DNA of 64,000 bases from an uncultured Bacteroidales bacterium. Its GTDB lineage: Bacteria > Bacteroidota > Bacteroidia > Bacteroidales > Paludibacteraceae. The position numbers and the translations under genes were made by a program. The DNA is taken from the NCBI GenBank assembly GCA_900316995.1, contig ONEZ01000005.1, positions 1 through 64,000 on the forward strand, written 5' to 3'. The notes under the pieces are model-generated. The model was not told the DNA's origin, did no database searches, and saw only the letters and a program-made list of their open reading frames with translations. Below are positions 19,164-26,458 of the stretch, one piece after another (the first letter of the stretch is position 1; every line of letters starts with the position of its first letter).

Positions 19164-19876
19164 AATTGTAGCATGTCCTGCATTGTAAGCATACCTTTTT
19201 TGCCTGCTGTAAATTCCGCGGCCATTACTGCTCCAAGCGCAAAGCCTTCACGGTTCTTGGCGCTGTGTGTGATGGTTATGGTATCAACATCTGAATCATA
19301 TTGTATGGTGTGAATACCTGGAACCTCGCCCTCACGCACCGCCTCTATGCCTATCTGATCAGCTTGCTTTTCCGCGCCAAGCACCCAGCTGTTTTTGCGG
19401 TCAATGTTTGCCAGAATACCCTCCGCCAGTGTTACTGCGGTGCCGCTTGGAGCGTCAAGCTTATGTATGTGGTGGGTTTCTGTCATGTTTACATTGTAGT
19501 TTTCAAAGCCGTTCATTATCTTGGCAAGATACTTGTTCAGTGCAAAGAAAATGTTTACGCCAAGTGAAAAGTTTGATGTCCAGAAGAATGCTAACCCTTT
19601 CTGCTCGCAGAGCTCTTTTATCTCAGGCATACGCTCTGTCCAGCCTGTGGTGCCGGACACTACGCGTACTCCTTGCTCAAATGCTTTCTTGTAGTTCTCC
19701 ACAGCCACTTTTGGTGCGGTGAACTCTATTGCTACATCTGCGCTGCGGAATGCGTCGCTGTTAAAATCCTCTTGATTGTCTATGTCAATGCGTGCCACTA
19801 TCTCATGGCCTCTGCTCTGGGCTATTCTCTCAATTATTTTGCCCATCTTACCGTAACCAATAAGTGCTATTTTCAT
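19157..19876 (-). CDS. dapB: 4-hydroxy-tetrahydrodipicolinate reductase
   Basis: 239 residues. It acts in lysine and diaminopimelate synthesis. The nucleotide-binding GYGKMGK is at residues 7-13, and the catalytic/substrate region TETHHIHKLDAPSGTA is near 130-146. The C-terminus ends in an AACTGTC repeat that supplies the stop. A 33-bp inverted repeat pair flanks the gene. Confidence 0.95.
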   Translation of the reverse strand: MKIALIGYGKMGKIIERIAQSRGHEIVARIDIDNQEDFNSDAFRSADVAIEFTAPKVAVENYKKAFEQGVRVVSGTTGWTERMPEIKELCEQKGLAFFWTSNFSLGVNIFFALNKYLAKIMNGFENYNVNMTETHHIHKLDAPSGTAVTLAEGILANIDRKNSWVLGAEKQADQIGIEAVREGEVPGIHTIQYDSDVDTITITHSAKNREGFALGAVMAAEFTAGKKGMLTMQDMLQFS

Positions 19877-20172
19877 AAAAAAAGTCTTAAATGTTTATTT
19901 TATATTCAACCAATAAGTTTTTTTATGAAAATGCACTTATTGGTTACTCTTTTTGCTTTTTTATAGTTCTACTCGCTTCGCTCATAGAACTTTTCGCCCT
20001 TTGGGCGGAGCACAGAAGTGCTCTTGTCGCTACGCTCCGTAATTCTTCAACTTAGCACAGAAGTGCTCTTGTCTGGACTTCGTCCGGGAACTTACCTTGC
20101 CTCAGCATAATCCAAATAAGTTTGGCTTCTGCAAGTCTCACTCCTTAACTCCTGAACTCCTCAACTCCTTAA
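19877..20172. other. Intergenic stretch of small hairpins
   Basis: 296 bp between dapB and yraN with no gene. It holds a 9-bp inverted repeat (CCAATAAGT at 19910-19918, ACTTATTGG at 19935-19943). It also holds a cluster of short palindromes: CGCCCTTTGGGCG; GAGCACAGAAGTGCTC near 20009-20024 and AGCACAGAAGTGCT again near 20056-20069, both followed by TTGTC; and GGACTTCGTCC. The right 33-bp repeat copy and the AACTCCT array follow. Confidence 0.75.
20100..20132. repeat. Right copy of the 33-bp inverted repeat around dapB
   Basis: Begins CCTCAGCATAATCC and ends GGCTTCTGC, in inverted orientation to 19070-19102 with one mismatch. Confidence 0.9.
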
Positions 20173-20174
20173 CT
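20145..20174. repeat. AACTCC tandem repeat at the yraN 3' end
   Basis: TTAACTCC, TGAACTCC, TCAACTCC, TTAACT: the same family as the array after argH. It ends at the yraN stop codon. Confidence 0.85.
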
Positions 20175-20556
20175 AAAAAATCGGACTCACGAACGCATCC
20201 TCTATATGCTCTATGTCAAAACGCCCGTCGGGTTGTTTTATTATTGAAATAATGTCAAACCTAACCGGAAGGTCTAATTTGTAATAACGCAGGTAACCGT
20301 CTGTGGCGTTTACAATGCGGCGTATTTTGCGGTCAGAGACGGCATCGGCGGGGTCTCCGTATTCGCTTGTGCTGCGGGTTTTAACCTCAAACACCACCAG
20401 CATCCCCTCTTTCTCAGCTACAATGTCAAGCTCCAGATGCCCGCAGTGCCAGCGTGTGTTGCGTATGGTATAACCATTACTCCTCAGGTGGCTTATAGCG
20501 GCAGCCTCCCCCTCAACGCCTAATACAGTGTGCTGTGCCACTTGTTTATTCATCAT
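20173..20556 (-). CDS. yraN: YraN family (UPF0102) putative endonuclease
   Basis: 127 residues with the start at 20556; the longer frame to 20622 runs through the promoter at 20595-20602. The restriction-endonuclease-like core is visible: ELDIVAEKEGMLVVFEVKTRS, the D...E-x-K nuclease pattern, near residues 46-66. The function is not firmly established in any organism. Confidence 0.85.
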   Translation of the reverse strand: MMNKQVAQHTVLGVEGEAAAISHLRSNGYTIRNTRWHCGHLELDIVAEKEGMLVVFEVKTRSTSEYGDPADAVSDRKIRRIVNATDGYLRYYKLDLPVRFDIISIIKQPDGRFDIEHIEDAFVSPIF

Positions 20557-20572
20557 AAAATCATTATCTTTG
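20542..20572 (+). promoter_or_regulatory. Promoter for the RHH-like gene and tadA
   Basis: TTG at 20542-20544, 20 bp, TATCTTTG at 20565-20572, 40 bp before the ATG at 20612. It overlaps the 5' end of yraN on the other strand. Confidence 0.7.
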
Positions 20573-20594
20573 CTACCTGTAATTACAGAGGTCA

Positions 20595-20602
20595 CAAAGG
20601 TA
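20595..20602 (-). promoter_or_regulatory. Probable -7 element for yraN
   Basis: Reads TACCTTTG on the minus strand, 39 nt before the chosen yraN start. Together with the rightward promoter at 20542 it forms an overlapping divergent pair. Confidence 0.6.
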
Positions 20603-20611
20603 ATAAAATAA

Positions 20612-20806
20612 ATGCAAACCAAGAAAAATAATCCTTATCTAAGACGCAACCGCTTTACTGTTGTGTTCAATGATAAGGAGTATGCCACTCTGAATCGTTT
20701 TTTTGAAAAATATAAGGTGTCTAACAAATCCAAATTCATACGAGAGTCTGTTATGAAAGCAGTGTTAAAGCGTTTGGAGGAGGATTACCCAAGCCTTTTT
20801 GACTAA
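20612..20806 (+). CDS. Small ribbon-helix-helix-like protein
   Basis: 64 residues. A basic N-terminus is followed by a short strand (NRFTVVFND) and two helices (EYATLNRFFEKY, SKSKFIRE-like), a pattern that fits the ribbon-helix-helix DNA-binding fold. Its stop shares one base with the tadA start. The target is unknown; an uncharacterized conserved protein is the safe reading. Confidence 0.6.
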   Translation: MQTKKNNPYLRRNRFTVVFNDKEYATLNRFFEKYKVSNKSKFIRESVMKAVLKRLEEDYPSLFD

Positions 20807-21240
20807 TGGAGGAAGATGTAAGGTTTATGAAGGCGGCCTTGACAGAAGCTCAGGAGGCTTATCGCCGTGACGAGGTGCCAATAGGTGCCGTAGTGGTGCA
20901 TAGTGGTATGATAATAGGTCGTGGACATAACCTAACGGAGACGCTCTCCGATGTAACCGCTCATGCAGAGATTCAGGCAATTACAGCAGCTGAGCAGACA
21001 TTAGGCTCCAAATATCTGGAGGGATGTACGGTTTATGTCACCGTAGAGCCTTGTGTAATGTGCGCCGGGGCTATGTATTGGGCTAAGATTGCACGTCTTG
21101 TATATGGCGCCCCCGATGCAAAGTATGGCTACACTCAGGTCTCTCCTGCTGCACTTCACCCCAAGACAGAGGTTACCAGTGGTATCCTTGCCACTGAATG
21201 CGCCTCTCTTATGAAAGAGTTCTTCAAGAATAAGAGATAA
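20806..21240 (+). CDS. tadA: tRNA-specific adenosine deaminase
   Basis: 144 residues. It converts A34 to inosine in the tRNA-Arg wobble position. The zinc-binding cytidine-deaminase motifs are THAE-like HAEIQAI near residues 49-55 with the catalytic Glu, and VEPCVMCAGAM near 83-93. Other nucleoside deaminases share this fold, but length and motifs fit TadA. Confidence 0.9.
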   Translation: MEEDVRFMKAALTEAQEAYRRDEVPIGAVVVHSGMIIGRGHNLTETLSDVTAHAEIQAITAAEQTLGSKYLEGCTVYVTVEPCVMCAGAMYWAKIARLVYGAPDAKYGYTQVSPAALHPKTEVTSGILATECASLMKEFFKNKR

Positions 21241-21246
21241 TCAGTT

Positions 21247-22176
21247 TTAACGCTTCTCGCTATTACGCTCCCAAAACACCCCATCGGCGTAGCCTTGGAT
21301 GGTAGGGTTGGAGTCTGCCATCAATATGCGTTTGGCAGCCCAGAGGCAGTACTCCTGGTTTATCTCCACCCCAATGTAACGGCGGTCCAGTTTCTTAGCC
21401 ACCACACAGGCAGTGCCGCTGCCCATAAAGGGGTCAAAGATAACATCGCCTGGCTTTGATGATGCCAAAATTAGTTTTGCGTAGAGTTTCTCAGGTTTCT
21501 GTGTGGGGTGGTCTGTGTTCTCTGGCATAGACCAGAATGGCACACTTATGTCATCCCAGAAGTTAGAGGGGCATGTGGTGCGGAAATTGCCCTGCTCCGT
21601 GGCCTCCCAGTCTTTAGGCTTGCCGTTATCCTTGTACGGAGCCAAAACCTTGCGGCGCACCTTTACGGCGTCAACGTTAAAAAAGTAGTTGTCTGGGTCC
21701 TTGACGCCAAACCAGATATCCTCCATTGAGTTTTTCCAGTTCCGCTGTGCGCCCCGCCCTTTCTCACGCTGCCAAGTTATGCGGTTGAGCACTGTAAGTT
21801 CCTCTTGCATAACTGTTTGTAACGCCGATGTACACTTCCAGTCACCACACAGGTAGAGACTGCCGTGTGGCTTCAGCTTGCCGCATACCTTGCTGAACCA
21901 AGTGTGCAGGTATGCCTCATATTCGCTTTGAGAGCGTGCTGTAAAGGTGGTTCCGTTAAAGTTTTTTGTGAGATTGTATGGCGGGTCTATTATTATTAGG
22001 TCTGCCACTCCGTCTGGAATGTTATCTATAACCTGCATAAGGTCTGCGTTTATAAGCAGGTTACGGAACTCTGCCGCATCTGGCAGGCTATTGCTGCTTA
22101 CAATGCGCTCCTTTAGTGCGGCAACCTCATCTGGGGCTACCGTAAGTGTTCTGTTATTTGGGGCTTTTGCCGGCAT
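21247..22176 (-). CDS. DNA N6-adenine/N4-cytosine methyltransferase (beta class), orphan
   Basis: 309 residues with the start at the ATG one base after the ridA stop. The catalytic motif DPPYNLTKNFNG (near 82) comes before the SAM-binding DPFMGSGTACV (near 258), the order of beta-class enzymes. HPTQKPEKLYAKLI is motif X-like. No endonuclease gene is adjacent; neighbours are ridA and tadA. It is probably a stand-alone epigenetic methylase. The target sequence cannot be read from the protein. Confidence 0.88.
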   Translation of the reverse strand: MPAKAPNNRTLTVAPDEVAALKERIVSSNSLPDAAEFRNLLINADLMQVIDNIPDGVADLIIIDPPYNLTKNFNGTTFTARSQSEYEAYLHTWFSKVCGKLKPHGSLYLCGDWKCTSALQTVMQEELTVLNRITWQREKGRGAQRNWKNSMEDIWFGVKDPDNYFFNVDAVKVRRKVLAPYKDNGKPKDWEATEQGNFRTTCPSNFWDDISVPFWSMPENTDHPTQKPEKLYAKLILASSKPGDVIFDPFMGSGTACVVAKKLDRRYIGVEINQEYCLWAAKRILMADSNPTIQGYADGVFWERNSEKR

Positions 22177-22177
22177 T

Positions 22178-22552
22178 TTATACAGCTGCAACCACCTCAA
22201 TTTCTACCAATGCGCCTTTGGGCAGAGCCTTTACCGCTACGGCAGAACGGGCAGGGTAGGGTTCGGTAAAGAACTCGGCGTACACGGCGTTCATATCGGC
22301 AAAATCATTCATATCTGCCATAAACACGGTGGTCTTAACCACGCTACTCATGCTAAGTCCAGCCTCTTTAAGTATGGCTTGTACGTTCAGCAGTGACTGG
22401 CGTGTCTGCTCCTTAATGCCGCCTGCCACCAGTGCGCCGGTTGCAGGGTCTATAGGTATCTGTCCCGATGTATAGATTAAGTTCCCAACTTTTATGGCCT
22501 GGCTGTACGGCCCTATAGCCGCAGGAGCGTTCTTAGTGCTTATTGTCTCCAT
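22178..22552 (-). CDS. ridA: RidA family enamine/imine deaminase
   Basis: 124 residues, the standard length. The conserved Arg in PARSAV (near 103) and the final EIEVVAAV are family hallmarks. It hydrolyses reactive 2-aminoacrylate and similar intermediates. The methyltransferase follows after one base. Confidence 0.93.
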   Translation of the reverse strand: METISTKNAPAAIGPYSQAIKVGNLIYTSGQIPIDPATGALVAGGIKEQTRQSLLNVQAILKEAGLSMSSVVKTTVFMADMNDFADMNAVYAEFFTEPYPARSAVAVKALPKGALVEIEVVAAV

Positions 22553-22619
22553 AATTGCTTATTTTCTTGCAAAGATAGTGAAAAAATCACCATAAGTTTA
22601 TGAAACGACCGGTGCGTTA

Positions 22620-23981
22620 TTATTTTGTAGTTGTTAGAAACTGTGTCATATATACAGGCAGCATTAGCAATGCACCATCCTTACGCAAATCTTTTGTGTA
22701 CAGCAGATAGCGGTCACCAACATGCATTGAGTATTTTTTGCAAAATTCATCTAACGATGTGTGAGCTTTGTAGCTTGAGGATTTGACCTCGACGGGGCAT
22801 ATCTTTGCTCCCCTTGACAGGATGAAATCAACCTCATAGTTGTGCTTCCCGCTTGGCGTTGGCCATGTATGGTAATACAACTGGTTCCCAGCCGCACGGA
22901 GCATTTGCGCAACAACATTCTCATACACACAACCTAAGTCCGTGGCAAGCTTGTCACTTAACAGTTTCTGGTAAATTATGTTATCCGTAACACTGCTGTC
23001 CCAAAACGCCAAGGTTACAAACAATCCAGTGTCACCTATGTACATCTTGTAACGTTCCATATCCTTATGCTGCGACAGACCTACAGACGGGTCATTTGCA
23101 TGATATGCAAAATTAACAGTCATACTATCTTCCATATCCTGCAGAATCTCCTTCATCTCATTTTCATCTTGAGAACGCCCTAATACACTACTAACCTGAT
23201 AACGTGAGGCGTTGCTTGTAAGCTGTGACGGAGCAGCCATAAACATTCTGGTTGCCCTGCCCGTAGGGTCTATCTTTCTAAAGTCTTCTGCGTAAAGGTC
23301 TATTATTTCACGTTTTGCCGCATCCACTTCTGCCAGATTGTTTGTATCTATATAGGCATTTACAGCCTGCGGCATGCCGCCTACGAGCATATACAAGCGG
23401 AAATCTCTCATTAGCTTACGACACACAGCATCCCCTACACCTACCTGTTTATCAAATGTTTCTTTCATTATTGAAACAGTAACCTCGTCACCCAGTGCCC
23501 AGCGGAACTCCTCGTAATCAAGAGGGAACATATCTATTCTTGTCTCCTCACTTGGAATCACAATGCCCTTTGTGTTCTTTTTAATGGAAAGTAAAGAACC
23601 TGTTTCTATATAATCATACCTATGGTCTTTTACCAGATATTTAATTGCTTCTCTAACCTTGGGCGCTTTCTGTATCTCATCAAAAATAATTACTGATTTG
23701 CGTTCATACAGACGGACATTGTAGATAAGCTGTAGTTGCAGAAAGAAATAGTTGCGGTCACTAATATGCCCAACGGCTTCCCACAGCGCATCTGGGGCAT
23801 CGGCAAAGTCAACTTTTATATATGAGTTATACTCCCTCTTTGCAAACTCTTCTGCTATGGTTGATTTTCCTACACGGTGGGCCCCACGTATCAAAAGAGC
23901 TGATTTGCCATCTTTTGTCCGTTTCCACTCAAGAAGTTTTTCATATATCTTGCGCTTAAATATCCGTTCTTGATTTTCCAT
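22620..23981 (-). CDS. AAA ATPase with C-terminal DUF4143 domain
   Basis: 453 residues. Walker A is GAHRVGKST near 33-41 and Walker B VIIFDEIQKAP near 96-106. The C-terminal DUF4143 region includes the VEVKSSS nuclease-like segment near 397. Such proteins are common in Bacteroidetes with no settled role. Its start lies inside the third copy of a repeated sequence (see 23985-24080), which hints at self-regulation. Confidence 0.85.
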   Translation of the reverse strand: MENQERIFKRKIYEKLLEWKRTKDGKSALLIRGAHRVGKSTIAEEFAKREYNSYIKVDFADAPDALWEAVGHISDRNYFFLQLQLIYNVRLYERKSVIIFDEIQKAPKVREAIKYLVKDHRYDYIETGSLLSIKKNTKGIVIPSEETRIDMFPLDYEEFRWALGDEVTVSIMKETFDKQVGVGDAVCRKLMRDFRLYMLVGGMPQAVNAYIDTNNLAEVDAAKREIIDLYAEDFRKIDPTGRATRMFMAAPSQLTSNASRYQVSSVLGRSQDENEMKEILQDMEDSMTVNFAYHANDPSVGLSQHKDMERYKMYIGDTGLFVTLAFWDSSVTDNIIYQKLLSDKLATDLGCVYENVVAQMLRAAGNQLYYHTWPTPSGKHNYEVDFILSRGAKICPVEVKSSSYKAHTSLDEFCKKYSMHVGDRYLLYTKDLRKDGALLMLPVYMTQFLTTTK

Positions 23982-23984
23982 TTC

Positions 23985-24080
23985 CTCAAAATGTTTGGTA
24001 TTTGCATGTGCAAAAATAGCCCATTTTGTCGGAATCTCAAAATGTTTTTAGCCATTTATGTATGGAATCTCAAAATGTTT
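23985..24080. repeat. Three direct repeats before the DUF4143 ATPase
   Basis: The 17-mer GGAATCTCAAAATGTTT occurs exactly at 24031-24047 and 24064-24080, and its core CTCAAAATGTTT again at 23985-23996 next to the start codon. A TTTGCA/TGCAAA inverted repeat lies between, at 24001-24014. They could be operators or a copy of a ribosome binding region. Confidence 0.85.
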
Positions 24081-24095
24081 GACCTCTGGCGATGC

Positions 24096-24131
24096 AAAAA
24101 TCTCCACACGCAGCTTGCACATGGAGATTTT
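24096..24131 (-). terminator. Terminator of a lost minus-strand gene
   Basis: A perfect 10-bp inverted repeat (AAAATCTCCA at 24097-24106, TGGAGATTTT at 24122-24131) which, read leftward, is followed by T residues. It sits just past the stop codon of the T9SS remnant at 24153. Confidence 0.7.
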
Positions 24132-24152
24132 AAGTTTGGAAGCAAATTCAAA

Positions 24153-24224
24153 TTACTTCACCAGTATTTTTGCAGACTCACTGCCTACCGTTACCAAATA
24201 AACGCCAGCCACTGGAGTCCCGCC
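24153..24224 (-). pseudogene. Remnant of a T9SS sorting domain
   Basis: The last 23 codons read GGTPVAGVYLVTVGSESAKI then LVK and stop, a textbook end of a T9SS type A sorting domain. Directly upstream the frame is closed by TAA, and the sequence farther up (to about 24420) gives only short interrupted frames. With the terminator behind it, this looks like the 3' end of a deleted or frameshifted secreted-protein gene. Confidence 0.65.
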
Positions 24225-24594
24225 TTAACCAAATGTCCAATATGCAGTGTGCCGTCCATAAAAAACGTGAACCGTTTAATTTGCTTATTAAACCAGAAGG
24301 CTCGGCAAAGCCCTAACACTAACAAGCACGAAACGGCTCACGCCTAATGACGTGAACATTCCGCTGGCTTATTCTCCGTGTTAAAATTTTGCCGAATTTT
24401 CTGGTAGAGAATAAGAGCGTACGCTCTAAAAATCAAATATGTATATTACTTATTTTCTTGTTTATATTATTAATCAGCCTCGTAATAAACGGAATCCTCA
24501 CAAACAGTATTTGAGCATAACCCCTCCGATGCAAACATCCCTTCAAAGCCCAATATTACTGCAAACTTACGCAAAAAAATTGATTCTTACGCTC
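24225..24594. other. Non-coding decayed stretch
   Basis: About 370 bp with no credible gene on either strand. It includes AGAGCGTACGCTCT (an inverted repeat near 24414-24427) and CCTACGTAGG at the end of the next frame. It may be leftover sequence between the T9SS remnant and the alkylation-repair fragment. Confidence 0.6.
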
Positions 24595-24861
24595 CTACGT
24601 AGGAAAATTTGCAGATTTCAACTCTTGTTTCTGCTCTGGGGTGATGCGGTAGCTTTCACGGGCTTTTTGTATGGCTTTGCGGCGTGTCCACTCCTCAAGT
24701 GTGCCTTGCAGCTGCTTGGCGTATTGGCGTAACAATGGAGTGCGCACCCCTATAACCGCCTCTCTTGGCACAGTATGCACTATGCGGCAGTTAAAGTCAC
24801 CATACTCCTGCTCTGCGTGTGCAAAGAGGTATGCCAGTATTTCTGAGTTCTGCTTGCCCAT
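24595..24861 (-). pseudogene. Truncated DNA alkylation repair (AlkD-like) protein
   Basis: 88 residues. Residues 1-55 resemble the N-terminus of small HEAT-repeat alkylation repair proteins (EYGDFNCRIVHTVPREAVIGVRTPLLRQYAKQL). After about residue 56 the sequence is highly charged and does not continue the family, which is normally over 200 residues. Loss of the rest by deletion is likely, next to the decayed region. Confidence 0.65.
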
Positions 24862-24907
24862 TTTAGAGCAAAATTAAATTTTTTTCGTGATATTCCATCC
24901 TTTTTTG

Positions 24908-24915
24908 TAATTTTG
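24908..24915 (+). promoter_or_regulatory. Probable -7 element for tyrS
   Basis: TAATTTTG, 20 bp before the tyrS ATG. The -33 side is T-rich but has no clear TTTG. Confidence 0.55.
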
Positions 24916-24935
24916 CGGTTCAAAAATTTTTAACG

Positions 24936-26225
24936 ATGGATTTTGTAGAAGAACTTAAATGGCGTGGAATGTTAAGTAACATCATGCCTGGTACACAAGA
25001 GCATTTGAATAAAGAGATGACAGTTGCATACCTTGGTATAGATCCAACTGCAGATTCTCTTCATATAGGGCACTTGTGCGGAGTTATGATGCTCCGCCAC
25101 TTTCAGCGATGCGGCCATAAGCCTATTGCACTTATAGGCGGTGCCACTGGTATGATTGGAGATCCGTCTGGCAAGAGCCAGGAGCGTAACCTGCTTGATG
25201 AGGCCACTCTCCGCCACAATCAGGAGGCTATTAAAAACCAGCTCTCCAAGTTCCTTGACTTTAACGGAACTCAGCCAAACGCTGCTGAGATGGTCAATAA
25301 CTATGACTGGATGAAGAATTTCAGTTTTCTTGACTTTGCCCGCGAGATAGGCAAGCACATCACAGTAAACTACATGATGGCCAAGGAGTCAGTGCAGAAG
25401 CGCCTTAACGGTGAGGCACGTGACGGACTCTCATTCACTGAGTTCACATACCAGCTGCTGCAAGGCTATGACTTCCTGCACCTATATGAGACAAAAGGCT
25501 GCCGTTTGCAGCTTGGTGGCTCAGACCAGTGGGGTAACATTACAACCGGCACGGAACTTATCCGCCGCAAACTCAGTGGTGAGGCGTACGCCATAACCTG
25601 TCCGCTTATTACCAAGGCAGACGGCACCAAGTTTGGTAAGACTGAGAGCGGTAACGTATGGCTTGACCGTCGTTACACATCACCGTACAAGTTCTATCAG
25701 TTCTGGCTCAATGTGGCTGATGATGATGCTGCACGTTACATCAAGGTGTTTACATCACTCACTAAAGACGAGATAGATGCCCTTATAGCTCAGCATGCTG
25801 AGGCTCCGCATCTAAGGGTTTTGCAAAAGAAACTTGCAGAGGAGGTTACAGTAATGGTTCACTCACGTGAGGACTATGATAAAGCGGTAGAGGCTTCACA
25901 GATTCTGTTTGGTGGTGGTTCAGCCGATGCACTCCGTAGCCTTGATGAGGCCACTATGCTTGATGTGTTTGCAGGTGTGCCCACTTTTGAGTTCTCTATT
26001 GCTGAGAATATGGGAGCAAGGCTTGCAGACCTTATGGTTGACAAAGCGCCGGTGTTTCCGTCAAAGGGCGAGATGCGTAAGCTTGTTCAAAACAACGGCT
26101 TCTCTGTGAATAAAGTTAAAATTACAGATCCAAACGCCACACTCACAGAAGATATGCTGCTTGGTGGCAAATACGTTCTTGTGCAGAAGGGCAAGAAGAA
26201 CTATGTTCTACTTATAGGCGCATAG
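24936..26225 (+). CDS. tyrS: Tyrosyl-tRNA synthetase
   Basis: 429 residues. The class I signature is HIGH at residues 42-45 and the KMSKS equivalent is KFGKT near 231. GGSDQWGNI near 194 contacts the tyrosyl adenylate. A C-terminal S4 domain occupies about residues 360-429. It charges tRNA-Tyr. Confidence 0.97.
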   Translation: MDFVEELKWRGMLSNIMPGTQEHLNKEMTVAYLGIDPTADSLHIGHLCGVMMLRHFQRCGHKPIALIGGATGMIGDPSGKSQERNLLDEATLRHNQEAIKNQLSKFLDFNGTQPNAAEMVNNYDWMKNFSFLDFAREIGKHITVNYMMAKESVQKRLNGEARDGLSFTEFTYQLLQGYDFLHLYETKGCRLQLGGSDQWGNITTGTELIRRKLSGEAYAITCPLITKADGTKFGKTESGNVWLDRRYTSPYKFYQFWLNVADDDAARYIKVFTSLTKDEIDALIAQHAEAPHLRVLQKKLAEEVTVMVHSREDYDKAVEASQILFGGGSADALRSLDEATMLDVFAGVPTFEFSIAENMGARLADLMVDKAPVFPSKGEMRKLVQNNGFSVNKVKITDPNATLTEDMLLGGKYVLVQKGKKNYVLLIGA

Positions 26226-26260
26226 TATCAAAACATTTTTTGTAAAAAGTTTTGATTTTT

Positions 26261-26292
26261 TTTGGTTTTGTAGGTGAATTGCACTACCTTTG
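26261..26292 (+). promoter_or_regulatory. Promoter for tRNA-Met
   Basis: TTTG at 26261-26264, 20 bp, TACCTTTG at 26285-26292, 30 bp before the tRNA. Confidence 0.75.
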
Positions 26293-26322
26293 CAACGCTT
26301 TTGGAAACAGAGGCTATATGAT

Positions 26323-26396
26323 GGGCTCATAGCTCAGTCGGTTAGAGCATCGGACTCATAACCCGCAGGTCCTTGGTTCAAGTCCAAGTGGGCCCA
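26323..26396 (+). tRNA. tRNA with anticodon CAT (Met or Ile2)
   Basis: Acceptor GGGCTCA with TGGGCCC, D-arm GCTC/GAGC, loop CTCATAA (anticodon CAT), T-arm CTTGG, TTCAAGT, CCAAG. The anticodon stem is odd: TCGGA against CCCGC leaves T27-C43 and A31-C39 unpaired, so only three Watson-Crick pairs remain. CAT could be elongator Met or lysidine-modified Ile; I cannot separate them by eye. It does not look like initiator tRNA. Confidence 0.9.
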
Positions 26397-26403
26397 CATA
26401 AAA

Positions 26404-26431
26404 AGGTCAGCTGAACGGCTGACCTTTTTTT
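26404..26431 (+). terminator. Rho-independent terminator after tRNA-Met
   Basis: AGGTCAGC and GCTGACCT with a 6-base loop, then a run of T. Because A residues precede it, it may also stop the convergent ClC transcript. Confidence 0.88.
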
Positions 26432-26458
26432 ATGTGCGGCACGCAGATGCGTGCTTCG

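Noticed and set aside
21247-22176. Restriction-modification system
   Set aside because: No endonuclease or specificity gene is adjacent; both neighbours are metabolic or tRNA-editing genes.
23985-24080. CRISPR array
   Set aside because: Only two exact copies plus a partial one, with unequal spacing and no cas genes. Nothing else in the window looks like CRISPR.
24225-24420. A small gene on the minus strand with readable short stretches
   Set aside because: All frames are broken by stops within about 30 codons; no start with a promoter is seen.
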